DNA of 64,000 bases from an uncultured Clostridia bacterium (GCA_934754495.1 CAKVHW010000002.1:1-64000); one strand, 5' to 3'; positions 1 through 10,727 are shown, counted from the stretch's first letter. Numbers and translations: made by a program. The notes: a model not told the origin generated them from the letters alone.

Positions 1-2005
<2,005 letters not shown>

Positions 2006-2148
2006 GTATTTTCGTCGATTCTTGGTTTAATATAAAAACGTTTACAAATTATTTTTGTGAATTATTCGTATTACTCGTATTGTAAAACTTTTAACAATAA
2101 AAATTTATACTATACTCGTATTCGTTTTTCTCAAATATATGATATTTG

Positions 2149-2176
2149 ATTTTACTAGAAAATATGTAGTTGTCAA
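2149..2176 (-). promoter_or_regulatory. Proximal rRNA promoter P2
   Basis: Minus strand: -35 TTGACA at 2171-2176, 16-base spacer, -10 TAAAAT at 2149-2154. It lies about 145 bases before the 23S 5' end and points into it. Confidence 0.75.
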
Positions 2177-2224
2177 TGTACTTGCATATCAATCGTTTTG
2201 TCTTCTTTGATTGAATGCAACGAT

Positions 2225-2253
2225 AGTTTACCACTTATAAATTACCCCGTCAA
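2225..2253 (-). promoter_or_regulatory. Distal rRNA promoter P1 with A-tract upstream element
   Basis: Minus strand: -35 TTGACG at 2248-2253, 17-base spacer, -10 TAAACT at 2225-2230. Immediately upstream (2254-2290) are phased A-tracts like the UP elements of strong rRNA promoters. With P2 this gives tandem promoters that feed 23S directly. Confidence 0.7.
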
Positions 2254-2483
2254 CACTTTTTTTTAAGTTTTTTAACTTTTTTTTTGCGTTTTTTACACCA
2301 CCGCTCCGTGTGTTTCCAAAATTGCATTTTTTGTCCCCTTTCAAACCCCTAAATTTTACTAAAATCGACCCCAAAAGTATAAAAAATTGCAAAATTATGC
2401 CCTGAAAAACATGTTAAAGAATATAAAATTTTTCTCATTTTGATTACTTTATAAGACTTTTTAACCCCTATATGGTCTTATAA
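2254..2483. other. Gene-free stretch between rRNA promoters and first CDS
   Basis: Very AT-rich. No 16S rRNA, tRNA or convincing reading frame is visible. Apart from the A-tracts at its left end, nothing is recognised. Confidence 0.6.
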
Positions 2484-2515
2484 AACAAAAAAAGAAGTCC
2501 TAAAACTTCTTTTTA
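2484..2515 (-). terminator. Intrinsic terminator of the 2530-2850 gene
   Basis: Minus strand hairpin with arms AAGAAGT / ACTTCTT and a short loop, followed by a T-run. Confidence 0.8.
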
Positions 2516-2529
2516 ATTCGCTTTATAAT

Positions 2530-2850
2530 TTATTTATCATAATTTGTAAATTCAAACAGTCCTTCTGTTTTTTTTATGCCAAGTTTACAGGTTTTAATCT
2601 TTACATCAAAACTTTCTTTCATCTTTTGATTGTTCTCATGTTCGGCTTTTAATTTTGCAACTGAAAAATAATTGTATGCATCAGTATATGCTTTGCTTGC
2701 TTTGTAAAATGGATTCTCACTGTAGTGCATATTTACATAATTGTGCTTTCCGTTAATTCCATCGTGTTCTAATTCTTTTGCTTTTTTATATTCCTTAAAA
2801 CCCTTTACGGCATCTTTTGAATAAAATCTTTCTGAAATTGATAGTTTCAT
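2530..2850 (-). CDS. Hypothetical protein, 106 aa
   Basis: Not recognised. A charged, mostly helical, Lys/Glu/Tyr-rich protein beginning MKLSISERFYSKDAV, with no signal peptide or membrane segment. The frame could open 111 bases earlier, but the start at 2850 has a strong Shine-Dalgarno (GTGGGGGA, 7-base spacing), and a TTGACT-N17-TAAAAT promoter lies inside the longer reading. It has its own promoter and terminator, so it is a single-gene unit between the 23S gene and helD. The repeated Lys/Tyr-rich helices could form a small helical bundle (inference). Confidence 0.75.
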   Translation of the reverse strand: MKLSISERFYSKDAVKGFKEYKKAKELEHDGINGKHNYVNMHYSENPFYKASKAYTDAYNYFSVAKLKAEHENNQKMKESFDVKIKTCKLGIKKTEGLFEFTNYDK

Positions 2851-2872
2851 AAACTTATCCCCCACTACAATA

Positions 2873-2901
2873 ATTTTAGCACACCACTTATTAACAGTCA
2901 A
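2873..2901 (-). promoter_or_regulatory. Sigma-A promoter of the 2530-2850 gene
   Basis: -35 TTGACT at 2896-2901, 17-base spacer, -10 TAAAAT at 2873-2878, minus strand. Its position fixes the downstream start codon at 2850. Confidence 0.75.
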
Positions 2902-2964
2902 TACTGAAATTTTATATGGTTTCAAAATAATTACTTGTCTTTTATATGCACTAATACACATTTA

Positions 2965-2998
2965 AATAAAAAAATATGCCATAAAAAATTGGCTTATC
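2965..2998 (-). terminator. Weak terminator after helD
   Basis: Minus strand: short GCCA/TGGC stem followed by a T-run. The stem is only about 4-5 bp, hence the modest confidence. Confidence 0.45.
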
Positions 2999-3012
2999 TT
3001 TTTAAACAATTC

Positions 3013-5145
3013 TTATTTCATATTTTCATATTTTGCAGGAATAAAATGAGTAAGTTTCCCTTCATAGTACATATTAACTTCGTGCAATGCTCTTGTAATT
3101 GCAACATACAAGTTTTGTTTGTCTTGTGTTTTGCAAAAATTCACTTCGCTTACATCTGGAACAATAACCGCATCAAACTCAAGACCTTTACTGAAATAAG
3201 TTGTGGTTATTATAACTTTAGCATCAAACAAGGCTTCATTTGTTTCTTCTAGAATTAAGGTTGCATTTTTAACATACTGCCCTACTAGTTCTGCCTCTTT
3301 CTTGGTTTTGCAAAGTACTGCCACCCTGCGGTTTTGTTTTAATTGCTCATTAATGTCATTATTGATAAGCTTAAATCTTTCATCTATGTTAGAACAATTT
3401 ACAATTTGTGGTTGTTTACCATCTCTCACCATGGCTTGCTTTGGCTTAGGCGTCCCAAGAATTGCAAATCCCAAATCAACAATGTTGTTTGTACTACGAT
3501 AACTTGTATAAAGGTCGTAGAATTTTGCTGTAGGGAAATTGTATCTAAGCGCTTCTTTGTTATCGCCAATAATCATAAGGTTTTGTTCAAAGTCGCCTAC
3601 AATTGTGAAATTGGCTTCAGGATATAAAATCTTTATTATTGCAAGTGTGGTTGCATCATAGTCCTGCATTTCATCAACAAACAAATGCTTAACATATTCT
3701 TCCTTGTTTGCCCCAACAAAGTTCATAGCAAAGTATGCAAGTCCTGACAAATCTTCATATGGCACAATGTCTTTTGGAATAGCCTTATAACCATTCTTTT
3801 TTAGAAAATCATTATATGCATCTCTAAAATATGACTTTCTTAAAACTGTATCATATATTTTCTTTTCAATAATTCTTTGCTTTCCAGGTGTGTCAAAATA
3901 ATAGTAAAAGTTTGCAATTCTCTTAGATGTAAGAGTTATGCTCTCGTCTAGACTCTCAGGGTGTTCGCTACTAATATAGTATAGGTCACGAATCTGTTGT
4001 TCGGTAATCGGTCTTGTGTCAGCAAAAATCTCAACGTTAGCTTTTCGTTTTGCATTTTGCTCTTCCAAATATTCGTGAATAAGGTTGTAAAGATTGTTTT
4101 TAACATTCTCATTGTAATCGCAAAGGTACTTTTTCATTCTAAGGAAATAATCAAACGAGTACTTGTCCTGAATTTCCTTGTATCGCTCATCATTACAATT
4201 AAGTATTTCTTCTATAAGGTTTTCTTTTTTCTCAACCTTTAACACTCTTGCAATATTCATAAGACTTCCCACAAGAGATTTTGTTGCAACATTTTCTTCT
4301 TCAAGTTCTGGCAACAATTGACTTATGTATTTACTAAACAATAAGTTTGGTGAAATAATCATGGCATTTTCGTTTTTCATCTTTTCACGATTAGCATACA
4401 ACAAATACGCAATACGGTGCATAGCAATACTTGTTTTACCACTACCAGCAATACCATTAATCACAACGGTTGCATCAACATCTTCTCTTATGATTTTGTC
4501 TTGTTCTTCTTGAATGGTCTGAACAATGTTTTTCATATAACTGCTTGCATTCTCACTAAGTGCGTCTTGCAATGCTTGGTCACTCACCTGTGAATCGGTG
4601 TCAATATAAAACTTTAATTTGCCGTCCGCTATTCTAAACTGACGCTTTGTTTTTAGATTAACATCAATTTGCCCAAGCGGTGCCATATAGTGAGCCTTGC
4701 CCAAATTGGAATAATAGTAAAGCGAACTTATTGGAGCACGCCAGTCAAGCACATAGTTAACTCCATGCTGATAAATGTCTTTAAGCCCAATGTAAAATTC
4801 CTTGTCACCCTCGTTGTCAGTAAACACAATTTTACTAAAATACGGATTATTCCTTTGCTTGGTGTATCGCTTAATCCCTTCATTGTTTTTAGCAATGTTA
4901 AGGTCGGTGTTGTTAATAATCTGCATCAAACTATCAAGTTCTTGTGGGTCAATCTGGTTGTGTGCTATGTACTCTTGAGTGTCTTTAATGCTTTGCTTGT
5001 AATCGGCATTTGACTTATTTAACTCGTCAATCAGCCCGTCCATAACATGCACCACACCCGTTAGATGATTACTTTCGGTCTCAAATATCGTTTCTTTCTT
5101 TTGTACGGCGGAGTTAGCAGTTGAAGATTTTTCGTTTATCTCCAT
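3013..5145 (-). CDS. helD: HelD-like UvrD/SF1 helicase, RNA polymerase recycling motor
   Basis: About 710 aa. The N-terminal 100 residues are a charged coiled coil. A UvrD-type ATPase follows, with Walker A GIAGSGKT near residue 235, Walker B-like VDEMQD, GDFEQNLMI, and C-terminal motifs TTTYFSKGLEFDAVIV and VAITRA. This order is typical of Firmicutes HelD, which binds RNA polymerase and clears stalled complexes. Members are also annotated as helicase IV. The ATG at 5145 is preferred because GGGAGG lies just before it, whereas the ATG four codons earlier overlaps that site. A TTGACA-N17-TAAACT promoter precedes it. Confidence 0.85.
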   Translation of the reverse strand: MEINEKSSTANSAVQKKETIFETESNHLTGVVHVMDGLIDELNKSNADYKQSIKDTQEYIAHNQIDPQELDSLMQIINNTDLNIAKNNEGIKRYTKQRNNPYFSKIVFTDNEGDKEFYIGLKDIYQHGVNYVLDWRAPISSLYYYSNLGKAHYMAPLGQIDVNLKTKRQFRIADGKLKFYIDTDSQVSDQALQDALSENASSYMKNIVQTIQEEQDKIIREDVDATVVINGIAGSGKTSIAMHRIAYLLYANREKMKNENAMIISPNLLFSKYISQLLPELEEENVATKSLVGSLMNIARVLKVEKKENLIEEILNCNDERYKEIQDKYSFDYFLRMKKYLCDYNENVKNNLYNLIHEYLEEQNAKRKANVEIFADTRPITEQQIRDLYYISSEHPESLDESITLTSKRIANFYYYFDTPGKQRIIEKKIYDTVLRKSYFRDAYNDFLKKNGYKAIPKDIVPYEDLSGLAYFAMNFVGANKEEYVKHLFVDEMQDYDATTLAIIKILYPEANFTIVGDFEQNLMIIGDNKEALRYNFPTAKFYDLYTSYRSTNNIVDLGFAILGTPKPKQAMVRDGKQPQIVNCSNIDERFKLINNDINEQLKQNRRVAVLCKTKKEAELVGQYVKNATLILEETNEALFDAKVIITTTYFSKGLEFDAVIVPDVSEVNFCKTQDKQNLYVAITRALHEVNMYYEGKLTHFIPAKYENMK

Positions 5146-5196
5146 ATAACCTCCCATATCTAATTCCCTTGAAAATAAAAATTCACAAGTGGCACT

Positions 5197-5225
5197 AGTT
5201 TAGCACATCATACTTTTATTGTCAA
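5197..5225 (-). promoter_or_regulatory. Sigma-A promoter of helD
   Basis: -35 TTGACA at 5220-5225, 17-base spacer, -10 TAAACT at 5197-5202, minus strand. Confidence 0.75.
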
Positions 5226-5424
5226 TAATATTTTTAAATAAACTTTATTATATTATATATAATCAATATATAGGAAAAATTTTCATATGATGAAGATTTT
5301 TACTTAAACCTTAATTCCACTCTCCACTTTCAACTTTCCACATTGAAATAAAAAGTGCGATAGCACAAAAGATCTCTATTGGCAATTACTAAGATTAAAC
5401 TTTATTTTGATAAGTTGTGCGATA
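5226..5424. other. Gene-free part of the helD-sigG gap
   Basis: AT-rich, no reading frame. It holds a small hairpin word GTGCGATAGCACAAAA at 5355-5370, repeated at 5417-5432 beside the sigG terminator. Confidence 0.5.
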
Positions 5425-5460
5425 GCACAAAAAAAGTGCCATTATAAAATGACACTTTAA
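5425..5460 (-). terminator. Intrinsic terminator of sigG
   Basis: Minus strand hairpin AAGTGTCATT / AATGGCACTT (one G-T pair) followed by a T-run. The repeated GTGC-GATA-GCAC hairpin lies just beyond. Confidence 0.8.
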
Positions 5461-5496
5461 AAAATACTAATATTCATCACGCCCAATTAATTATAG

Positions 5497-6270
5497 TTAC
5501 ATACAGTTTTTTTTGATTTCTTCTATGGCATTTTTTTCTAATCGACTCACTTGGGCTTGACTTATGCCAATTTCTTCACTTACTTCCATTTGGGTTTTGC
5601 CTACAAAATATCGCAAGTTTACTATTTCCTTTTCTCTGTCATCAAGTTTTTTTAAGGCTTCTTTTAGGTTTAGGTGTTCCACCCATTTTTCTTCACTAAC
5701 ACGGTCATCTCCTACTTGGTCCATAAGATAGATTGTATCATCGCCATCGTTGTACACTGGGTCTGATAGCGAAACAGGGTCTGAGATTGCTTCCATAGCA
5801 ATAGCCACTTCCTTTATTGGCAAGTCGATATGTTTTGCGATATCTTCAATGCTAGGCTCATCAGCTGTAGTTTGCATAAGTTCTTCCCTAGCCTTAAGTG
5901 TTTTGTATGCAATATCTCGCAGACTACGGCTAACCCTAATACTATTTGTGTCACGCAAAAATCTTTTGATTTCTCCAATAATCATAGGCACAGCATAGGT
6001 TGAAAACTTTACACCCAAATTCATATCAAAATTATCGATGGCTTTCATAAGTCCCACACAGCCCACTTGAAATATATCGTCAACATTTTCTTTTCTACCC
6101 CTAAAACGTTGGACAACACTAAGCACTAGACGCATATTGCACACAGCAAATTCATCACGAGCCTGTTTATCGCCTGCTTTAAGTTTTTCCATAAGTTCCA
6201 GTTGTTGTTTGCCTGAAAGTTTTGGCAAACTAGCAGTATTAATTCCAGTTATTTCCACTTTTCCACTCAT
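5497..6270 (-). CDS. sigG: RNA polymerase sporulation sigma factor SigG
   Basis: 257 aa. Sigma-70 family, matching the late forespore factor sigma-G. Region 2 carries NMRLVLSVVQRF, DIFQVGCVGLMKAID and VKFSTYAVPMIIGEIKRFLR, then SIRVSRSLRDIA. Region 4 carries LDDREKEIVNLRYF and the helix-turn-helix QMEVSEEIGISQAQVSRLEK. The start at 6270 is chosen by AAAGGTGGTG, 6 bases upstream. A start 39 bases earlier overlaps the probable -10 box. It lies downstream of sigE, as in Bacillus and Clostridium, behind a candidate sigma-F/G-type promoter. Confidence 0.97.
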   Translation of the reverse strand: MSGKVEITGINTASLPKLSGKQQLELMEKLKAGDKQARDEFAVCNMRLVLSVVQRFRGRKENVDDIFQVGCVGLMKAIDNFDMNLGVKFSTYAVPMIIGEIKRFLRDTNSIRVSRSLRDIAYKTLKAREELMQTTADEPSIEDIAKHIDLPIKEVAIAMEAISDPVSLSDPVYNDGDDTIYLMDQVGDDRVSEEKWVEHLNLKEALKKLDDREKEIVNLRYFVGKTQMEVSEEIGISQAQVSRLEKNAIEEIKKNCM

Positions 6271-6297
6271 ACACAACACCACCTTTATTGTTATGTA

Positions 6298-6326
6298 TAG
6301 GTTTTCCAATTATACTGTTATTATAC
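6298..6326 (-). promoter_or_regulatory. Candidate sigma-F/sigma-G-type promoter of sigG
   Basis: Minus strand: GTATA at 6322-6326, 14-base spacer, GGAAAACCTA at 6298-6307. This resembles the sigma-F pattern (GYWTA, then GGnrAnAMTR) with one mismatch and a slightly short spacer. The expected transcript start lies about 20 bases before the sigG ATG. That sigma-F transcribes sigG is known in Bacillus; its use here is inferred. Confidence 0.5.
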
Positions 6327-6407
6327 TGTCACTTTTTGTCAAAAAGTAGTATTAAAATTCTCAAATAATTATGTATTATAGCCAAATAGTATCACTTTGC
6401 ATAGTAT

Positions 6408-7115
6408 TTAAGCCTTTAACATTTCTTTTCTAATTCTGCTTAAAATTTTCTTTTCTAATCTACTTATATAACTTTGGCTTATTCCAAGGTCATTAGCAAC
6501 CTCTTTTTGTGTCATTTCATCTTTACCACTTAAGCCATATCGCATTATCATTATTTCTTTTTCACGTGGATTTAGTTTGTTAAGAATATTCCACAACAAC
6601 TGTTTTTCAACCCTATTATCAAGGTCGTCTTGCGGAACATATTTATCGTCCGATATTAAGTCTGTAAGGTTTAATTCATTGCCTTCGCTATCTACATTGA
6701 GTGGTTCGTCAATGCTAATTTCACGTTTGTATTTGCTAATTTTTCGCAAATACATTAAAATTTCATTTTCAATACACTTACTAGCATATGTTGCAATTTT
6801 AATATTCTTATCGCTTTTAAATGAGTTTACAGCTTTAATAAGTCCCACACTGCCTATGCTGATTAGGTCCTCAATATCAACATCAGGTCCTTCAAACTTT
6901 TTAGCGATATACACCACAAGTCTTAGGTTGTGTTCAATTAATTGTTGTTTTGCCCATTCCTCGTTGGTTTCCATTTGCATTAGTATTTCGGTTTCTTCCG
7001 ATTCGCTTAAGGCATTTGGCAAGGCTTCACCAGAACACAAATACTCAACAATGTTTTCTTCTGATATTAGTGGATTAAAACTTAGCACCTTTTTTAACAA
7101 ATTAAATAGTTTCAT
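6408..7115 (-). CDS. sigE: RNA polymerase sporulation sigma factor SigE, pro-form
   Basis: 235 aa. Early mother-cell sigma factor made as an inactive precursor. A hydrophobic/basic pro-segment (about residues 1-28, MKLFNLLKKVLSF) precedes SGEALPNALSESEE, the point at which the mature protein begins in homologs. Region 2 carries NLRLVVYIAKKFEG, EDLISIGSVGLIKAV and IATYASKCIENEILMYLRK. Region 4 carries LNPREKEIMIMRYGL and KEVANDLGISQSYISRLEKK. The start at 7115 lies 8 bases after the spoIIGA stop, and AAAGGGG spans that stop. It forms an operon with its processing protease SpoIIGA. Confidence 0.97.
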   Translation of the reverse strand: MKLFNLLKKVLSFNPLISEENIVEYLCSGEALPNALSESEETEILMQMETNEEWAKQQLIEHNLRLVVYIAKKFEGPDVDIEDLISIGSVGLIKAVNSFKSDKNIKIATYASKCIENEILMYLRKISKYKREISIDEPLNVDSEGNELNLTDLISDDKYVPQDDLDNRVEKQLLWNILNKLNPREKEIMIMRYGLSGKDEMTQKEVANDLGISQSYISRLEKKILSRIRKEMLKA

Positions 7116-7123
7116 TTCCCTTT

Positions 7124-7945
7124 TTACCCCTTTAACAACTCTGCATTTAATAAGCAATCAAAATCACTGCCAAAACTGGCTTTACTAAGCCCTAGTTTTA
7201 TGTTTTGCATAGTAATATTTTTCTCGCAATTTTTTATTGTAATTTCATCTATATCTATTACCTGCAACTTATCAAATCCACTTACTGCCTTTACAAGAAT
7301 ATATTTAGGATTAATACATAGTTTTTGTAGCGAAAACTCGCTAAATTCCTTTAAAAAAGTTCGCATTGGTACAAGCACAACACCCTTTCCATTATCTGTT
7401 AGTTTGTTTCCTGTGTCTAAGTATCCCCTTAATAAATGTACCTTTCCATCGATTTTTATAGTCACATCAAAATAATAATTTTGCAGTTTGTTGCGATGTT
7501 TTAAATACTTTATCAGCCAAAATAGCAGATAAAAATATCCACCAGCCAGCACACAAAAAGCACATACTGGAAATGAGTAATTATTAACAACAAGTTGTCC
7601 GCCAATTATTTTAATGCCAAACAATTGGTTTACACCAAAACACACTCCACCCATCAAAAATGTCATTGTTAAAAACACGGCAAAAGTTGTTAGATATTCC
7701 ATATAATTAGCATATTTTTTAAGAATTGCCACCATAAGCAATCCTACCACTATTTTAAATGGAATAAGTAGCCAAATATTTGTTTTTAAAAACGGCAGAG
7801 CCACCGCACATGCCGTTCCAAACAAATCAGCAGTCGCTATTCGCATTTTGTCATATTTTTTACTTAATATAAAGCTAGTAAGCAATATGATTATTAAATT
7901 AATAATAAGGTTATCTAAAATCACATATTCAACATATATTTTCAT
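7124..7945 (-). CDS. spoIIGA: SpoIIGA, pro-sigma-E processing aspartic protease
   Basis: 273 aa. The N-terminal half has about five membrane segments starting MKIYVEYVILDNLIIN. The cytosolic C-terminal half holds the aspartyl-protease motif YLDTGNKL with the probable catalytic Asp177. In Bacillus it sits in the septal membrane and cleaves pro-sigma-E when signalled by SpoIIR from the forespore; that role is assumed here from family and position directly before sigE. The N-terminus matches the family, yet no Shine-Dalgarno precedes the ATG, and a TATAAT box ends seven bases upstream. Confidence 0.93.
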   Translation of the reverse strand: MKIYVEYVILDNLIINLIIILLTSFILSKKYDKMRIATADLFGTACAVALPFLKTNIWLLIPFKIVVGLLMVAILKKYANYMEYLTTFAVFLTMTFLMGGVCFGVNQLFGIKIIGGQLVVNNYSFPVCAFCVLAGGYFYLLFWLIKYLKHRNKLQNYYFDVTIKIDGKVHLLRGYLDTGNKLTDNGKGVVLVPMRTFLKEFSEFSLQKLCINPKYILVKAVSGFDKLQVIDIDEITIKNCEKNITMQNIKLGLSKASFGSDFDCLLNAELLKG

Positions 7946-7990
7946 ACTAAAATTATATTTTAAATTTGCTTTTCACCCCAAACATAACAT

Positions 7991-8031
7991 CACGAAAAAA
8001 AAGATAAATAAGCACTTTATTTATCTTTTTA
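7991..8031 (-). terminator. AT-rich terminator or attenuator hairpin before spoIIGA
   Basis: Perfect inverted repeat AAAAGATAAATA / TATTTATCTTTT (7999-8010 and 8018-8029). On the minus strand it is followed by eight T, about 45 bases before the spoIIGA ATG. Confidence 0.6.
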
Positions 8032-8265
8032 TATCAAAAAATAAGGTTTTAATATTTTAAGCCACCACTACCTGATTTTTATTTACAGCAATTATATTAT
8101 CTTGTCACAAAATTAAACAGCCTATATATTTTTGTAAATTCCATATACCAACGCACTATTTTTCATATTCGTTTTAAAATATTTATCACTGTTTTTACAA
8201 TTGATTGTACATCTCCTTCACACACGAATTTATGCTATTTTAACTCACAATTTCATATTATTAAT

Positions 8266-8305
8266 ATACACAAATTTGCACTATTACCATACACAAATTT
8301 GCACT
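8266..8305. repeat. 17-base direct repeat downstream of ftsZ
   Basis: ATACACAAATTTGCACT occurs at 8266-8282 and 8289-8305, a period of 23 bases. It lies just beyond the ftsZ terminator and a copy of the word TACTATGCAAA (8313-8323). Confidence 0.8.
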
Positions 8306-8327
8306 TGCTTATTACTATGCAAACAAC

Positions 8328-8358
8328 AAAAAATCGGCTAAATAAAGCCGATTTTTAT
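8328..8358 (-). terminator. Intrinsic terminator of ftsZ
   Basis: Minus strand hairpin AAATCGGCTT / AGCCGATTTT followed by T. Confidence 0.9.
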
Positions 8359-8364
8359 TATGTA

Positions 8365-9516
8365 TTAAAATCTATTTTTCTTAATTTTTCTTAAGAATGG
8401 TGGAATGTCTTCATCATCAATTTCGTTTTCTTCTGGTTCTTCCACTTCTTCAGGTTCTTCGTATAATTCTTCAACTTTGTTTACTTCTCTAGCGGCATAA
8501 TCGTTTGCTTTTTCAATGTCGTTAGAAACACTTCTAATAACTTCTTTTTTCATATCGTCTTGCAAAGTTGTTCCGCTAAAACCAGTGGCAATAACTGTGA
8601 TTTCAACTTCATTTTCCATATCTTCTTCAATTCCAGAACCAAAGATAATGTTACAACTTGGGTCAACAACTTCTTTCACAAGGTCTGCTGCTTCATACAC
8701 TTCTTCAAGAGTAAGGTCTAAGCCACCTTTAATGTTAATAATAATACCAGTTGCACCTTCTATTGTTGTTTCTAGAAGTGGGCTACTTACGGCTTGTCTT
8801 ACGGCTTCAATTGTACGATTTTCGCCTTTACCACGACCCAATCCCATATGAGCCAAGCCCTTATTACGCATAATCGTTTTAACATCGGCAAAGTCCAAAT
8901 TAATAAGGCTAGGCGTAACAATAAGGTCACTAATACCTTGAATACCTTGACGCAAAACATCGTCTGCTGTACGGAATGCTTCTACAATAGCAGTTCCCTT
9001 TGGCACAATTTTAAGAAGTTTTTCGTTTGGAATAACAACAAGTGTATCAACACAACTTTTTAGTTCTTTAATACCCCTTTCTGCGTTTTCCATACGTCTT
9101 CTGCCTTCAAAACTAAATGGTTTTGTAACAACAGCAATTGTAAGAATTCCCATTTCTTTAGCGATGCCCGCAACAACTGGAGCTGCGCCAGTACCCGTTC
9201 CGCCACCCATACCAGCGGTGATGAAAACAAGATCTGTTCCTTCAAGCATTTCCTTTAATACAGCCCTACTTTCTTCGGCAGCCTTAGCACCAATATCTGG
9301 GTCAGCACCCGCACCAAGACCACGAGTAAGTTTTTCACCAATTTGAATACGGTGTTTTGCTCTACTCATTAAAAGTGCTTGTTTATCAGTATTTACAGCA
9401 ACAAACTCGGCACTGTTAATATTGGCATTAACCATTCGGTTAACAGCATTGTTTCCGCCACCACCAATACCAATTACCTTAATGTTGCAAATTTGACTAA
9501 AATTTTCGTAATCCAT
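8365..9516 (-). CDS. ftsZ: Cell division protein FtsZ
   Basis: 383 aa. Tubulin-like GTPase that polymerises into the Z ring. The nucleotide-binding glycine loop [11 protein letters not shown] lies near residues 17-25 and the tubulin signature GGGTGTG at 104-110. The acidic disordered C-terminal linker ends in [14 protein letters not shown], the conserved tail that binds FtsA and other partners. AGGAG lies six bases before the ATG. It sits 15 bases after ftsA and shares its promoter at 10680-10708. A strong terminator follows. Confidence 0.98.
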   Translation of the reverse strand: MDYENFSQICNIKVIGIGGGGNNAVNRMVNANINSAEFVAVNTDKQALLMSRAKHRIQIGEKLTRGLGAGADPDIGAKAAEESRAVLKEMLEGTDLVFITAGMGGGTGTGAAPVVAGIAKEMGILTIAVVTKPFSFEGRRRMENAERGIKELKSCVDTLVVIPNEKLLKIVPKGTAIVEAFRTADDVLRQGIQGISDLIVTPSLINLDFADVKTIMRNKGLAHMGLGRGKGENRTIEAVRQAVSSPLLETTIEGATGIIINIKGGLDLTLEEVYEAADLVKEVVDPSCNIIFGSGIEEDMENEVEITVIATGFSGTTLQDDMKKEVIRSVSNDIEKANDYAAREVNKVEELYEEPEEVEEPEENEIDDEDIPPFLRKIKKNRF

Positions 9517-9531
9517 AGCATTCTCCTATAT

Positions 9532-10653
9532 TTAATTATCTTCCATTTTTAAAGCCGTGTCAAGCAAACTAACCACACTTGATAAATCTGGACATGCAAA
9601 TTTTACCTGTTGTGGCTTTATTATTTCAACTTTTCTGCCCAAAGCATTTTCTAAATAAAAGCTAATTCCTTTTAAATACGCAAGTCCACCACCAGTAAGA
9701 TACAGTGTAGACGTATCGCCCTGCCCAACAATTGCATCAATTTTTTCTTTTATTTCTTCAACCAACTCATCAAGTTTTTTCAATGCAACATCGTTTGCTT
9801 TTGCAGTGGAAACCTTATCAAGTTTTCCATTCTTAACAACTTCATAATAGTCTAACCCTGTTGGTTTTAAGGTGATTAATAATTGCCTTTTTACTTGTTC
9901 GGCAACACTAAACGGCAACTGCAATTTATCGCTAATTTCGGCTGTTATTTGTCCTCCTCCCATAGGGATTGTAGCAAGTTCAAACAAACCTTCTCCAACC
10001 GCATACGAAATAGATGTGGTTAAGTATCCAGCATCTAGCACTAGTGCTCCATTACTGCGGTCTTCCATAGGAATTAGTGTTGTAGCCACAGCAAGTGCCG
10101 AACACACATATTCAATATCTTCAACACCTAAATCTTTTAAAATACCATTAACAAGGTCTAAAAATTTATTTTCCGCAAGCACAACACATGCATATGCTTT
10201 AAGATGCTTAGCCAATGCCCCAACTGGATTATTTGTTCTGTTAGTTCCGTCAAGTTCGTAGCAAAGCGGTGAAACATTTATAATTGAATGTGTTTCGTTT
10301 TCAAGATTTTTGTCCATTGAAATAAAAAGTTCGTCAATGTCGATTTGTTTTATTTTTGTAAGTTTAAAAAAGTTTTTTTCAATGCCTCGTGAGGTAACCG
10401 CACAAAACTCTGCTGGCACCCCCACAAAAATTCTGCTTATTTCCCTACCGAGCAACTCGTCAACATCTTTTAGTACCTTAGAAATATCTGCCTTAAGTTG
10501 GTTTGGCTCTAAAAATTCGCCGTCCATAAAACCAGCATATTCCAAGTCACTGCTTGCCAATATATTAAAATTATTGTTTACTGTCTTTTCACCAACTAGC
10601 AATGTTAGTTTTGACGACCCAAAATCTAGCACTGCACCCAATTTTCTTGCCAT
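9532..10653 (-). CDS. ftsA: Cell division protein FtsA
   Basis: 373 aa. Actin-fold ATPase that tethers FtsZ to the membrane. It opens GAVLDFGSSKLTLLVG (phosphate loop 1) and has later actin-like motifs, LVLDAGYLTTSISY near residue 200 and YLTGGGLAYLKGI near residue 320. The usual C-terminal amphipathic targeting helix is not obvious here (tail LDTALKMEDN). The ATG at 10653 is preferred; GGAGA lies nine bases before it, and the in-frame ATG three codons earlier abuts that site. It has its own strong promoter. Confidence 0.92.
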   Translation of the reverse strand: MARKLGAVLDFGSSKLTLLVGEKTVNNNFNILASSDLEYAGFMDGEFLEPNQLKADISKVLKDVDELLGREISRIFVGVPAEFCAVTSRGIEKNFFKLTKIKQIDIDELFISMDKNLENETHSIINVSPLCYELDGTNRTNNPVGALAKHLKAYACVVLAENKFLDLVNGILKDLGVEDIEYVCSALAVATTLIPMEDRSNGALVLDAGYLTTSISYAVGEGLFELATIPMGGGQITAEISDKLQLPFSVAEQVKRQLLITLKPTGLDYYEVVKNGKLDKVSTAKANDVALKKLDELVEEIKEKIDAIVGQGDTSTLYLTGGGLAYLKGISFYLENALGRKVEIIKPQQVKFACPDLSSVVSLLDTALKMEDN

Positions 10654-10679
10654 AACAACCATTCTCCAATATTACAATA

Positions 10680-10708
10680 ATTATATTTATAAAATGGCTT
10701 TAAGTCAA
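10680..10708 (-). promoter_or_regulatory. Sigma-A promoter of ftsA-ftsZ
   Basis: -35 TTGACT at 10703-10708, 17-base spacer, perfect -10 TATAAT at 10680-10685, minus strand, about 27 bases before the ftsA ATG. Confidence 0.85.
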
Positions 10709-10727
10709 ACTAATAGACTTAAAAAAT

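Larger units (their letters stand above)
7946..8328. other. ftsZ-spoIIGA gap with a second terminator and repeats
   Basis: About 420 bases lie between the genes. They hold the ftsZ terminator, a 17-base direct repeat, an isolated TATAAT box on the minus strand (8091-8096), and an AT-rich terminator hairpin just before spoIIGA. No protein frame is convincing. Confidence 0.6.

Noticed and set aside
2254..2483. Search for a hidden 16S or tRNA between the first CDS and 23S
   Set aside because: The stretch is AT-rich low complexity with no conserved rRNA block or cloverleaf.
5355..5432. Twice-occurring GTGCGATAGCACAAAA hairpin
   Set aside because: A short word near the sigG terminator only; too little to call a repeat family.
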